From positions 4,895,001-4,959,000 of the forward strand of contig OY747707.1 of NCBI GenBank assembly GCA_963556495.2: a stretch of DNA of 64,000 nucleotides, in the 5' to 3' direction. The translations under genes were made by a program, and so were the position numbers. This document shows, one piece after another, positions 36,401-45,934 of this stretch; within the stretch, counting starts at the first letter, position 1, and every line of letters begins with the position of its first letter. The notes beneath the pieces are model-generated. The model did no database searches and was not told the DNA's origin. It worked only from the letters and a program-made list of their open reading frames with translations. This DNA comes from Valencia hispanica (Eukaryota > Chordata > Actinopteri > Cyprinodontiformes > Valenciidae).

Positions 36401-39400
36401 TGATTAGAATGAACAACGAAACTGTTTTTCTTTTGTTTTTTGTTGACGCACTACATGACTCTAAATCTACTGTTAATCCACTTACACAAGCAGCACTGCA
36501 TTTTGTTAAAATACTGAATGTTGGGGATAAAGACCAAAGAAATATCTTAAATCCAACAGGTTTTTTTCTTTTCGCAATTTGGCAGAAATACAGCTCACTG
36601 TAAGGCTAAAATACAGAAAATGGGTTTTGTTTAGTGTTTCCACTTAACAACAAATGAAATGCTGTTCTTGTACTTCCTTAACAGTCAAGACATGCATGAA
36701 AATGCCAGAAAAAATGACCAAAATTACCAAAAACATTGTTTTGGCAAACTTACACACCGAAGCAACACTCATTTTAGTGAACTCCGATTAGTGTAACCGG
36801 GTGTCATCACCGCCAGCGTGAAAAGCAATTGTACTGTATTTACACTTATCCTTAGCCAGCAGTTTCAGGTAGGATTGGATGTCGCCTGTTCTTGCCCCCT
36901 GGCAAACATTTGACTGTGGCCAATGGTGTCTCCAATGCCACGTTTTTTAATATGGAGCTGCCAATTACCAGGGTTGGCATCTCAGCGGGTGTGTTCTTGA
37001 AGAAATATTGCTAACACTAACATTAGCATGAAGCTAACATCCAACATTAGCATAATGTGAACACTAACATTAGCATATTGATAACGCTAACACTAGCATG
37101 ATGCTAACACCAACACATTACCATAATGCAAAAACTAACATTAGCATATTGATAACAATAACATTAGCATGATGCTAACACCAACATTAGCACTAACATT
37201 AGCATGATGCTAAAATCCAACATTAGCATAATGCGAACACGAACATTAGCATATTGATAACACTAACATTACTATGATGCTAACATCCTACATTAGCATA
37301 ATGCGAACACTAACAGCATATTGATAATGCCAACATTAGCATAATGCTAACACTAACGTTATCATATTGGAAACACTAACATTAGGATAATGCTAACATT
37401 AACATTAGCATATTGATAACACTAACATTAGCATGATGCTAACATCCAACATTAGCAGAATGCAAAAACTAACATTAGCATATTGATAACAATAACATTA
37501 GCATGATGCTAACACCAACATTAGCACTAACATTAGCATGATGCTAAAATCCAACATTAGCATAATGCGAACACGAACATTAGCATATTGATAACACTAA
37601 CATTAGCATAATGCTAACACTAACGTTATCATATTGGAAACACTAACATTAGGATAATGCTAACATTAACATTAGCATAATGCTAACACTAACATTAGCA
37701 TAATGCTAACACTAACATTAGTGTAATGCTAACACTAATGCTCCGTAGGTTATGGTCTATTTTAGTAGATATACAAACCCAAGCAAACGGTTACTGGACA
37801 ACAGTGAAAGAAAACTGCAAAAACATGCAGCAGCTGATTTACTAAGCAGGCGCCGGGAGAACCGCACCTGTGAAACCTGCAGCAAGATGCGCGCAATCCA
37901 TTTTGTGCCATGCCAATAGCCCCCGTGCAAACTTCTGTTGCACTGCATCCTTTTTCATCAAAAACATAGATTAAAATGAGAAACATTTACTGCTAATATT
38001 CAGGCCGTGCAGGAGACCAAGATCATTCAAATAAATGCTGTGAGATGGATTTATTATTTTCTCATCATAATAAATAATAAACTCAAACCTTACTCAAAGA
38101 GAGTTAGGTCATGAAAGCACCATGTGCTGCTGGAAAAAAAAGGAAGAAACGTCACGGTGCAGTGATGCATGGATGGTTGACAGCTTGTAGGACGGGGAGC
38201 AGAGTCAGAGGGCATCAACGTCTCCCTCAAACATCCCATTTTTCACAAAGAGCCACTTATTAATTTTCTTCATATTAGCTTTGGGGGAGCATATTTCCCT
38301 GCTCTCACCTTTCAAGGCTGTTTGGTGTCGCAGCTGGAGAGCACAGAGGAAACCAACTCCGGCTCCTTTACCACAGTGAGAGTTATTACTCAGAAAATTC
38401 AATTTCACCCTTGTCAAGAAATACAGTAAGGGAAATCCGGTGATTTGGAGTCCACAGTCTCGGCTCCAGGTTATCAAGTCAAGTTTATTAGTAGAGTACG
38501 TTTCAGCAACAAGGCAGTTCAAAGGGCGTTATATGATAAAAACATGAAAAAACATACATTACAGTGGCAAAATAAAGAGAAGTAATGAAAAGTTGCGATC
38601 CAGACTATATTTAATCTATGTTCCAGTTATTATTGATCAAATGCAGCTCTAAACAGATGCTTCTTAGCTTTGACTCAAAGGAACTCAGTGTTTCAGCAGC
38701 TTTGCAGTGGTCTGGAAGTTTGTTCCAGATTAGAGGAGCATAGAAACTGAAAGCTGCTTCTCCATGTTTGGTTCTGATTCTAGGGATGCTGAGTAGACTG
38801 GAGTTAGAGGACCTGAGTGGTCTGGGGAGGGGTTGGTATAGGAACAGTAGATCTTCAACATATTTTGGTGCTAAGCCATGTAATGATTTATAAACCAGTA
38901 GGAGTATTTAGAAGTCTATTCTCTGAGCTACAGGGAGCCAGTGTAAGGACTTTAGAACTGGGGTGATGTGCTCTACTTTCCTGGTTCTAGGGAGGAACAC
39001 GAGCAGCAGCGTTCTGGATCAGCTGCAGCTGTCTGATTGACTTTTTAGGCAGACCTGTGAAGACGCTGTTGCAGTAATCAATCCGACTAAAGATAAACGC
39101 ATGGATGAGTTTTTCTAGGTCCTGTTGCGACATCAGTCCTTTAATCCTAGAAATGTTCTTCAGGTGATAGAAAGCTGACCTTGTTATTGACCTTTATGTG
39201 ACCCTGGAGGTTCAGGTCTGAGCCCATTACTGCACCTAGATTACGGGCCTGATCAGTAGTTTCTGGCTGTATTAACTGAAGCTGTGTGCTGACTGTTGAT
39301 TGTTCCTCTTTAGGTTCAAAAGTAATTACTTCAGTTTTGTTTCTGTTCAGCTGGAGAAAGTTATGGCACATCCATCCATTGATTTGCCCAATACATTTAC

Positions 39401-42400
39401 TTAGAGTTTGGATGGATTCAAAGTAGGCTGGAGACATCGTAATGTAGAGCTGAGTATCATCCGTATAGTTATGGTAGCTAATGTTTTTGGTTGTTATAAT
39501 CTGGGCTAGTGGGAGCATGTAGATATTAAATAAGAGGGTGCCCAGGATGGAGCCCTGGGGCACCCCATATGTGATTTCCACATGTCTGTTTTGATGAAAG
39601 AGTTCCTGTTCTTTAGGTAAGACTCAAACCAGCTAAGTACTGTGCCAGAGAGTCCGACCCAGCTCTCCGGTCGTTTCAATAATACATCATGATCAACAGT
39701 GTTAAATGCAGCACTGAGGTCCAACAGAACCAGCACTGTGGTTCTACCACAGTCTGTATTTATGCGGATGTCACTGAAAACTTTGAAAAGGGCAGTCTGA
39801 AAAACATTAAAACTGTTGGTCATTGTTAGGAAGCTATTTAACTGCTGAAACTAATGAATGGAAGATTAAAGATCGGCCTGTAGTTCTGCATTAACGTGTT
39901 TTCCAGGTTATTCTTTTTTTAACAGTGGTTTAATAACTGCTGTTTTTAATGCCTGGGGGAAGACACCTGACAGGAGGGATGAGTTAAATATTTGAATCAG
40001 GTCAGCCCCAGTGACAGGGAAACATTTCTTAAGGAAAGGTGTGGGTGGAATATCAAGACAGCTGGAAAATTAGTTTTTATAGTTGAGTATAGTTTAATTC
40101 ATGCTGAGATGTTTTTACTTCATAACAACATTGTTGTTAAATACTTGGCCCTAATTCAGATCTATAGGTAATGTTCATGGTTTAAAAATGTTATTTACAA
40201 AGACTGAATCAATAAGCAGGAGGGTATTTGCTATAGAGCAGGTAGATGCACATCCATCCATTCAGAAGTAAAAGAGTGACATCTTGTGGCTAAATGGAGT
40301 AACAGTTTTAATTGAAACCTTTAAATGATGATAGACAGACAGACAGACACCTTGCAGTCATTGAGTGGACCATGATCTCCTCTAACAGCTGACGCTTGGT
40401 CCAAACCGGGTCATCAACAGAACAATGATCCCAAACACAACAGCAACAACAACAGAATGGATATAAGAGAAAGACTGTAGGTGTTGGAGTGACCTAGTCA
40501 AAGTCCAGAGCTCATCCTGATTAAAAAGCTGTGGTGGGACATTCAGAGAGCACAAACAAACATCCGCCAACCTGAATGAACTGAAGCAGCGATGGAAAGA
40601 AGAGTGATCCCAAGACCCCCAAAACTTTTTAGGAGACCAACAAAGTCAGACAGGAAACAGTATTCAAACTTAAAGTTTGTGAAATTCAGAATAATGAAGT
40701 ATAAAGGGTTATGCACTGCTTTTGACCTGAGGATTCACAGCCAAGTATAGACAAGATGAGTTTTAGTTGGTGATTACTCCTGTTTTCCAAGGTCTCCATC
40801 ATTTGCACAGAAAGCCAAGTGATCGGTCCTAAAAAGCCCTTTGACAACTGATTCATGGTTCTGCTTCTCGTTCAGATGAAGGCTGCAGAGTTATAGGTAT
40901 TTAAAAGTGTAATTTAGCCGCCTCTTCAATCAATCTACTAATAAGAAACAGAGACATACCCACTTCTTTTCTATGCGTCGATGCTTTAAATCAATATCTT
41001 CTGTTTTAGCGGGAACAAAATGAGCCACTTATTGCACCAAGTCTTACAAAAACAACTGCAGCAACCAGCAACAAAGAACGGGCAGCTCTCCAAAAAAGGT
41101 CAGGGATGAGGTGAAATACAGTCTTAGCACTGGTGATAAACCATATAAAGAACTCTGCATCCCATAGAGCAGAGCAGATATATTTTACCACAACAAAGCT
41201 GTCAGAGCAGACTTCCAAGAACCGAGACTCCTGGTCCAGGCAAAGGAACATCAATCAGAGAGGTAACAAAGAGGCCAGAAGTAGCCCTGGAGGGGGAAAG
41301 ATTAACAGCCAACATTAGAGTCATCCCTGGATCACCTCACAATGGATTCGGGTCGGCAAGAAATGCATAAATAATGAACAAAGTTCTCTCTGGTAGTATG
41401 AGAGTAAATGTTTAGTGTTAAGCTAGCGAGGAACAAGTGAATGTAGCAGAAACCACAGGAAGGTGTGGTGGTGGCAGCAGCATTATAGTCTGAAGACGTC
41501 GTCCATCTAGATGGTTGGAAAAACTCGTCAGAAATGAAGCAAAGATGGTTGATTTTTAATTTTTGATTCTTTTCTATCAAAGAATCTGGGTCAGTGCTTA
41601 GCTATAAAGGGTCAAGCAGCCCACAGAACTTCATCTGAAGGTAGAAACGGTTTGTCTGCTCAGATGAAGACCATCAGCATGGTTTTCTGAGATACGACCG
41701 TCGGAAGTTGGAGTTTTCTCACCAAACCAATGACATCACAGGCTTTCATAAGCAGTGCAGCACAGCCGATGCTACGGGAAGTTAGAAAAGAAGCAGTTTG
41801 AAATGGGGGTGTAAAGGTGCAGAGATCACAGTTCGGTTCATCCGTGGTACAGCCAGGGAGCAACGTGTAATGACATTTAAAATCAAACTGTACTTGCATT
41901 AAACTTTCCAACAGATTGTTCTCGGACAAAAAATTATGTATACAGTAAAATATAAAATAAATAAACAACATACAGCAGTTTAAATATTTTCTTTTGAGGA
42001 AACTCCAACGTCAATACTTTGACTTTCTGCCAAAGTCAAGACAATCTGGGATATGAAATGAATATTTCAGACTGCCCTACTGATGTTACCTGAGCCAGCT
42101 GACAGGATGTTACCTGAGTTATACAGGTGAGGTGGGCGGGGCTACAGCCCACTGCTAGTCTGAATGGTTTAATCATTGCTGCAGAGTTCCACAGTTTCTA
42201 ACCCCAGAGTTTCTCTTGGTTTCATGTTTTCTATTTTTATTTGGCCTTTTATACCCTTTTATATGCGTGAAAACAAAAGCTAATATTGAATAACTTTGGG
42301 ACGCTGTGGTGGGGGCGGGGCTCCTTCTGTTCACTTTCCAGCTGCTGCTTCTGCAAAACAACGCAAACGTCACTGACTAATTCCTGAAAGAAACCATTTT

Positions 42401-43948
42401 AACACACATTATTACAATCAGACGTCCAGTCTGATTGTACTTTATTGCTGCGTTAAGACAACGGCACCAACGAGGGCAGCTAAGCGGAGTCCTTTGGCTC
42501 AGCAACATCCGATGCTAACAGAAGTTGGCAACCAGTTAACATGAAAACGTGTCGTTCTGTAACACCGTGATTTATATTTCACAGATAGGCTAATGTTGTC
42601 GGAGCAGCACAGCTAGCAGCGACAGGTAGTTAGAAAAGCAACTGTTTTAAACTTAGAGAGATGATCGTTTACGGCCTGTTTGTTGGTTTTTGCCATGTAG
42701 CGTTCATTCAGGCAGACAATCGTTGTAGAGAATGTGTTCTGTAGTTTTTTTTATGTATTTGCTGGAGAAGTTGGATTAAAGCTGGTGATTAATAGAAAAG
42801 CTCTTCCCTACATGTATCATATGCTGCTATCTTTGAAAAGTTCAAGCGGCTCCACTCAGGAATGCATTGGAAGCACTTTTTACTGGTGATATGGATATTA
42901 TTTGTGCTACACCGGCCCACCGGTTCGTGAAGCTAGTCGTCCTTGTCCTGAGCTTCCAGGTGGGTGTTGTCTTCCTGTTTTGGGGATATTTTCCTCGACT
43001 ACTTGTGGTTATTTTTCCCCCAGGTGATCTGATCAGGGATGGCAGGTTTCACAGCCTCGTGGGAAACAATTGTGCAACATATTGCTGTTAACGTCTGACA
43101 GCCTGCAGTAGACAGGACTAAATCTATTTCTGTCAGGCTCAAACACGGGGAGGAAACTTCTGGTGGAGTTAATAATTCATCAGTCGATAGCTTCATTCAG
43201 TTTAAGATTTAAGTTCTTCCACTTCTGCTGTGATACAAAATGCCCTCTATTAGAATTAGAACCATTAGTAAAGATTAATTTTAGTAAGAAACAACTCAGC
43301 TCAGCTTCTCTACTGGACTCAGATCTAGATGCAGCTGAGAAAGTTGATATTGTGTCTGCTGACTCAAGTGTTTTAAAACATTATCCTTTAGAAAGACCTA
43401 TATGCAGCTGTTCAAATGCCCACAGCCTCATACATCCTCCACCGTACTTACCAGCAGGCACAAGGTGCTTTTCTACCTAGATATTTTTGACCAACGGGGT
43501 CAAAAGAATCTGGTCATAATCTATATTTACCCTACCTTTTTAAAATGATTACATTTTAAAAATCTGACTTCATTCCTTCTCCTTGTATGTTTTCCAGACT
43601 TCAGCACCTCAGAGATCTGCTTCAGTCCCATCGACGGTGGAACGTGCAGCGAAACCTTCAGGAGGTTCGCGTACAACCCAGAAACCAAGAGGTGCCAGAT
43701 GTTTGCCTACAGCGGCTGTGGAGGAAACCAGAACAACTTCAAGCTCCGCAAACACTGCTACCACAAGTGCATTAGAAGCCAAAAGGGTAGAGAGCTTTAA
43801 TCACAGGATGCTAGACACACATACTGGCTCTGTTTCCCCTGTTCTTCTTCATCACATCGTCTCATTTGGTTCTGCTGCAGGCAACAGGAGGGGGATGATC
43901 CGGATAAGGAAGAAAAACATCGACAGCATTGTGAACCCCTCAGTCTGA
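21263..43948 (+). CDS. tfpi: Tissue factor pathway inhibitor, six exons (5' end missing)
   Basis: Secreted Kunitz-type inhibitor of coagulation. In vertebrates Kunitz 1 blocks factor VIIa/tissue factor and Kunitz 2 blocks factor Xa. Exons are 21263-21466, 29050-29226, 29790-29867, 34875-34934, 43598-43786 and 43881-43948. Every junction is GT/AG and phase 1, giving one continuous frame of about 258 residues. Each of three Kunitz domains has six Cys. P1 residues are Lys (GPCKAI), Arg (GPCRGL) and Ser (GTCSET). A linker of about 46 residues carries one N-glycosylation site (NVSS), and the basic tail reads [12 protein letters not shown]. Human mature TFPI-alpha is 276 residues, so only the signal exon, and perhaps a Kunitz 1-2 linker exon, are missing. 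TFPI2 is less likely because Kunitz 2 here is canonical. Confidence 0.9.
21467..22925 (+). other. tfpi intron after Kunitz 1, first part
   Basis: No further exon recognised. A GAAGAAGAAG run lies near 22441-22457. Small frames lack known domains. Confidence 0.5.
22929..23344. mobile_element. hAT-like MITE with 8-bp target duplication
   Basis: 416 bp starting TAGGGCTGGGCGATA and ending TATCGCCCAGCCCTA, perfectly inverted over 14-15 bp. The 8-bp flanks GGTGTTGA (22921-22928) and GCTGTTGA (23345-23352) match at 7 of 8 positions, as for hAT elements. The interior is A/T-rich with poly-T and poly-A runs and no coding frame. It lies in the tfpi intron. Confidence 0.75.
23378..24200. other. Intron sequence with faint Tc1-like remnant
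   Basis: At 23400-23450 the sequence AGCATGATGCTGCCACCACC resembles the minus strand of a Tc1 transposase gene, and other short blocks look transposon-like. No frame survives. The rest is unassigned intron. Confidence 0.35.
24205..24560 (-). repeat. LINE 3' end fragment
   Basis: Starts with the reverse complement of the common fish LINE tail (CAATTCAGTTTTTTTC, ATAGCGCC, CATCTCAAGGCACTT) and continues into its body (AACAGGAAGAAACTTCCAGC, ACGACCGACTGGGGG). The opposite-strand tail of the same kind is at 55722-55800. No coding part remains. Confidence 0.6.
24600..26635 (+). other. tfpi intron, unassigned
   Basis: AT-rich intron. One small candidate exon at 25964-26001 is listed as a finding. 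Nothing else recognised. Confidence 0.45.
26640..26910 (+). pseudogene. Tc1-like transposase N-terminal fossil
   Basis: In broken frames one can read KTSGREAQT, then [12 protein letters not shown] and [14 protein letters not shown] segments. These resemble the N-terminal DNA-binding part of Tc1 transposases. Several stops and frameshifts are present. It is a short old fragment and the call is tentative. Confidence 0.45.
26911..28025 (+). other. tfpi intron, unassigned
   Basis: AT-rich intron. A perfect short inverted repeat around 27160-27200 (CCACCCAAGCAGCAAGAA and TTCTTGCTGCTTGGGTGG) forms a strong hairpin. No gene seen. Confidence 0.5.
28030..28670 (+). pseudogene. L2-like LINE, 3' end fragment
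   Basis: Encodes the C terminus of the LINE polyprotein in broken frames: [18 protein letters not shown], then [20 protein letters not shown] and [19 protein letters not shown]. It ends in the family tail with CACCTTGTTATTG and ACAAATAAAACTGCC. It is 5'-truncated, as usual for LINEs. It matches the minus-strand copy at 38470-39080 at DNA level. L2/CR1-group assignment is from motifs I recognise. Confidence 0.8.
29050..29226 (+). CDS. tfpi: tfpi exon: Kunitz domain 2
   Basis: Acceptor TTTTTTCTTAG and donor CTCAG/GTAGGC; phase 1 at both ends, 59 codons. The domain spans [10 protein letters not shown] to CQTRCQN with six Cys. P1 is Arg in GPCRGL, as in the factor Xa-binding Kunitz 2 of vertebrate TFPI. 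The signature is [12 protein letters not shown]. If spliced directly to Kunitz 1 the linker is only about 8 residues, shorter than the mammalian one. Confidence 0.95.
29790..29867 (+). CDS. tfpi: tfpi exon: linker 1 after Kunitz 2
   Basis: Acceptor TTTTGTTTTTATAG and donor AACAG/GTGACA; 78 bp, phase 1 at both ends, 26 codons. It encodes a low-complexity linker ([20 protein letters not shown], then PTIIT) without Cys. It lies 563 bp after Kunitz 2 and keeps the frame to the next exon. Called on splice sites, phase and frame, not on similarity, so less certain than the Kunitz exons. Confidence 0.75.
29868..31560 (+). other. tfpi intron, unassigned
   Basis: AT-rich intron with no recognisable exon. 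Small frames at 30599-30833 have no known domain. Confidence 0.5.
31567..32195. mobile_element. Non-autonomous TIR element B, copy 1
   Basis: The left end GTTTATACTTCTCTGTC is mirrored by GGAGAAGTATAAACTCGG at the right end. Shared inner blocks with 53974-54358 include TCCGTCGACGCAAGGGCTCT and CTGTGATTGGTCAGCCCAAC. No transposase. The superfamily is not determined. Confidence 0.6.
32200..33465 (+). other. tfpi intron, unassigned
   Basis: AT-rich intron. A short TG run lies near 32745-32765. No exon recognised. Confidence 0.45.
33470..34360 (-). pseudogene. BEL/Pao retrotransposon integrase region
   Basis: Three broken minus-strand frames in order. 34158-34352 reads [19 protein letters not shown], the protein before the integrase in BEL/Pao. 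33919-34161 reads [20 protein letters not shown], the zinc-binding part, then DYFGPLDVK and [15 protein letters not shown] of the catalytic core. 33452-33796 reads [29 protein letters not shown] and LTPTHLLLL, the C-terminal core. Frameshifts and missing pieces show it is dead. No LTRs are seen. A GAA run at about 33587-33600 interrupts the end. Confidence 0.8.
34875..34934 (+). CDS. tfpi: tfpi exon: linker 2 before Kunitz 3
   Basis: Acceptor TTTGTTTTGCAG and donor AAAGG/GTAAGA, both strong; 60 bp, phase 1 at both ends, 20 codons. It encodes [20 protein letters not shown], with an N-glycosylation sequon NVS. Phase and frame match the flanking exons exactly. It is followed by an 8.7-kb intron full of repeats. 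Confidence 0.75.
34935..35825 (+). other. tfpi intron, unassigned
   Basis: AT-rich intron, no exon or repeat recognised. Confidence 0.45.
35832..36025 (+). mobile_element. tRNA-derived SINE, diverged copy
   Basis: The head GTCACGTGGCGTAGTGGTTA has an A-box-like core. A decayed B box GGTTCAGTTCAA follows, then the same body and end as the copy at 15243-15392 (CACTTCTCTCCCG, TGTGGCCACAAAACC). It has about 40 extra bp in the head. It lies in the tfpi intron on the sense strand. Confidence 0.65.
36030..37000 (+). other. tfpi intron, unassigned
   Basis: AT-rich intron. The frame at 36376-36603 has no known domain and no acceptor that would make it a tfpi exon. Confidence 0.45.
37005..37740. repeat. 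ACTAACATTAGCAT minisatellite
   Basis: About 730 bp of degenerate units of about 28-32 bp containing AACACTAACATTAGCAT, followed by either AATGCTAACA or ATTGATAAC. A longer block containing GCAAAAACTAACATTAGCAT recurs (about 37127 and 37463), so there is a higher-order unit. TTAGCAT/ATGCTAA pairs make it rich in short palindromes. Confidence 0.85.
37745..38465 (+). other. tfpi intron, unassigned
   Basis: No exon or named repeat recognised. Confidence 0.4.
38470..40070 (-). pseudogene. L2-like LINE, 5'-truncated and frameshifted
   Basis: The minus-strand reverse transcriptase is in pieces. 39506-39823 reads [20 protein letters not shown] and [11 protein letters not shown]. 39147-39581 reads [18 protein letters not shown], a catalytic box YTDDTQLYI (usually YADD) and [18 protein letters not shown]. 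The C-terminal part and tail follow at 38470-39080 without an open frame. The last 600 bp pairs with the plus-strand copy at 28030-28670. Dead copy in a tfpi intron. Confidence 0.85.
40336..40700 (+). pseudogene. DNA transposon transposase C-terminal fossil (Tc1-like)
   Basis: Broken plus-strand frames read [14 protein letters not shown], then a weak [15 protein letters not shown], resembling the QDNDPKHT and SPDLNPIEHLW blocks of Tc1-type transposases. GGTCATCAACAGAACA is shared with 57306-57321. It starts with a GACA run. The call is tentative. Confidence 0.5.
41000..41680 (+). repeat. Decayed Tc1-like sequence
   Basis: Segments such as CATCAATCAGAGAGGTAACA and GTGGTGGTGGCAGCAGCATT are spaced as in a teleost Tc1 transposase gene, but no frame survives. 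It lies in the last large tfpi intron. Weak support. Confidence 0.4.
41700..43590 (+). other. tfpi intron before Kunitz 3
   Basis: No confident exon. A hydrophobic candidate exon at 42860-42930 is described as a finding. The 74-codon frame at 42867-43091 in another frame is also hydrophobic but has no family match. Confidence 0.45.
43598..43786 (+). CDS. tfpi: tfpi exon: Kunitz domain 3
   Basis: Acceptor CTTGTATGTTTTCCAG and donor AAAGG/GTAGAG; phase 1 at both ends, 63 codons. The domain spans [10 protein letters not shown] to [10 protein letters not shown] with six Cys and the signature [12 protein letters not shown]1 is Ser (GTCSET), not a basic residue, so trypsin-like inhibition is unlikely. 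Human Kunitz 3 also has no known protease target. The other two frames are open here but have no family match. Confidence 0.95.
43881..43948 (+). CDS. tfpi: tfpi last exon: basic C-terminal tail
   Basis: Acceptor GGTTCTGCTGCAG, only 94 bp after the Kunitz 3 exon. It starts in phase 1 and ends at TGA 43946-43948. It encodes [20 protein letters not shown] plus a final Val. The Arg/Lys cluster directly after Kunitz 3 matches the position of the TFPI-alpha basic tail, which in mammals binds factor V, heparin and cell surfaces. It is shorter and less basic than the human tail, so affinity may be lower (inference). Confidence 0.85.
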
Positions 43949-45515
43949 ACACTCTGCCCTGCGGAGCTCCGGCAGTGGGCAGGAATATGTATTTATCTCT
44001 GTATTATAGTTTCAGCTTCACGTGTTTCTCTTTAGAAATGTTTACAAGTATATTGATTAGTTGTGATGGACTGCATTGGACAATGCTGTGCAAAAGTCTT
44101 GAGTCATCCCTCTTTTTTTCCTCCAAGCATCATCCTTGAACTTATCCTGATCAAATTCTCTCCAGGGTTCCTGGAGCTCTTTTTTTTTTGGGACTTTGGC
44201 TCCTTTTTTAAAACTCTTTTTCAAACGGCAAACAAACAAACAGCAACTATAAACGAGTCTGACAGAGAGAAAATAAGATTTTAGCTCCCAAAAAAAAAAA
44301 AAAAGGTGACTCCCATAGAGCTGTGTGCTTGAAGCCCTGGCATACAGGAAGGTTAATGCATCTCCAGGTTGCTCCTGGATGACGTTTACTCCGTTTAAGC
44401 TCTAACGGCACATTATGCTTATATGACCAGGGACAAGGATTGGACTGGAAGGTAATAAAAAGCAGTCGAGATCCAAGGAAAAGACTGCAGGGCTGCTGGT
44501 GAAAGACCTCTCCAGTAGATTAGAGCAGAGTCTGTCTACCTAGGAGGAGAAATAAAAAAATAAGAGAAGGTTTAAAACTTTTGCACAGACGCAAAACAGA
44601 AATATGCAAATGGGAATAAAAGTCTTACTTCTTTGTAACCTTGAGATCATTGTGAACACGAAAACACTTCTGGCTTCATGTTTTAGCCTTTTCTCTTTTT
44701 ATCAGCAGAGCTTCTTTATTTTCACCACAGCTGAAACAAAAACAGCTTTAAGACGCAATTTGGTTCGGATTCTGATCTCATTTTTCATCTTTAAAATCTG
44801 CAAAACATGCAGAGTTTTCAATATTAGCTCAGAAAAGTTTAAAATGATGAAGGGAAATATGTTTATGAAGCTGATGAACAAAGAAAGACCCCAAAACATC
44901 TTCAGTAGTAAAGACAACCAACAATACTCCAATAAAAATTCGTCACTTCTAGTTTTTATGTTTATCTGCAACAATACTAAAACAAAACAGTGTAATAAAT
45001 ATTGTTGGGTACCTGAACCTTAATCAGTAAAAACACAAAATGGTTTATTTCTGTTTGGTAAAACATTCAGCAGGTGTTCAGCAGCAGGTTGCAACCAGAA
45101 GGCGGATGAGAAATCTGAGCAGTCTGCTCTCAGTGGACGAAGTTCATAAGGACACAGAAAACCTGTTGTTTGCATATTTCAGCTTTGAATCACGAAAAAA
45201 AACAACTGAAAGATGAATTTGTCCTGATTTTAAATGTGTATAGAACAATATTGCTGTTTCTCTACCTTCATAGCGCATGAAGTTATTCATATTTCAGTTT
45301 CTGTGGGTTTTGTTTGATCTTTTTTCGCTCTGCAGATTTTGGTACAAAACTTTAAAACTGCAGCAGATATTCGTTCCTTTATTTTTTTTATATATATTCT
45401 GCTCTGCTTCATATTTACTGTCTATGAATATCAGCCGGTGACTGTTTCTTGTCTTCAGTTACTGCTCACTGTAAATGACGTCATTTACTGAATAAACTAA
45501 ACTAGAAATCTTTTC
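43949..45515 (+). other. tfpi: tfpi 3' untranslated region (probable)
   Basis: Non-coding sequence after the stop. Candidate poly(A) signals AATAAA occur near 44612, 44931, 44993 and 45491. The last is followed by a T-rich element (about 45521), the best cleavage context. The true end is not decided by sequence alone. Confidence 0.5.
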
Positions 45516-45519
45516 AGAC

Positions 45520-45930
45520 TGTTTTTTTTTTTAATCATCGTTCGGTAGTTTGATCAGTCACCACAAGGGGGAGGTGTTGCATCGAGTGTTGCATTCAAGG
45601 CAGCCAGACTGGATCTCTTCAAGGAGCATATCTTATCATACCACATGCTTCCACATCAGAATACCAGCCTTTGTTTCTACACAAATTTCATTTCAGCATT
45701 TTAAAACTTCATGTTTCTTTTAAGATAACTTTCATTTTCCATCCATCCATCCAGAAAGCAACTCCAGACTCTCCACCTCATTCTGGGGGGGAGGGGGTAT
45801 TTAGTTCCTTCAGTTAGTTCTGGTTCTGGGTCCGTTCTCTGTGGGACAAAATACATTTTTTAAAGCGATTATAACTGATTTATTAATCCCTTTATGGTGT
45901 TATAATCACCTCCTCCATCTCAGTTTTTAT
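45520..45930. other. Intergenic, no gene seen
   Basis: Short CCATCCATCCATCC run at about 45740, typical of LINE tails. Nothing else recognised. Confidence 0.4.
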
Positions 45931-45934
45931 CATT

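Noticed and set aside
42867..43091. 74-codon hydrophobic frame as a membrane protein gene
   Set aside because: No family match, no promoter and it lies in a tfpi intron. The overlapping phase 1 reading at 42860 is the more interesting possibility.
43583..43948. 121-codon and 62-codon plus-strand frames over Kunitz 3
   Set aside because: Shadow frames. Only the third frame gives the six-Cys Kunitz domain with matching splice phases.
21263..43948. Gene identified as tfpi2
   Set aside because: TFPI2 has an unusual Kunitz 2 with altered spacing. Here Kunitz 2 is canonical with P1 Arg, and Kunitz 1 matches TFPI (GPCKAI).
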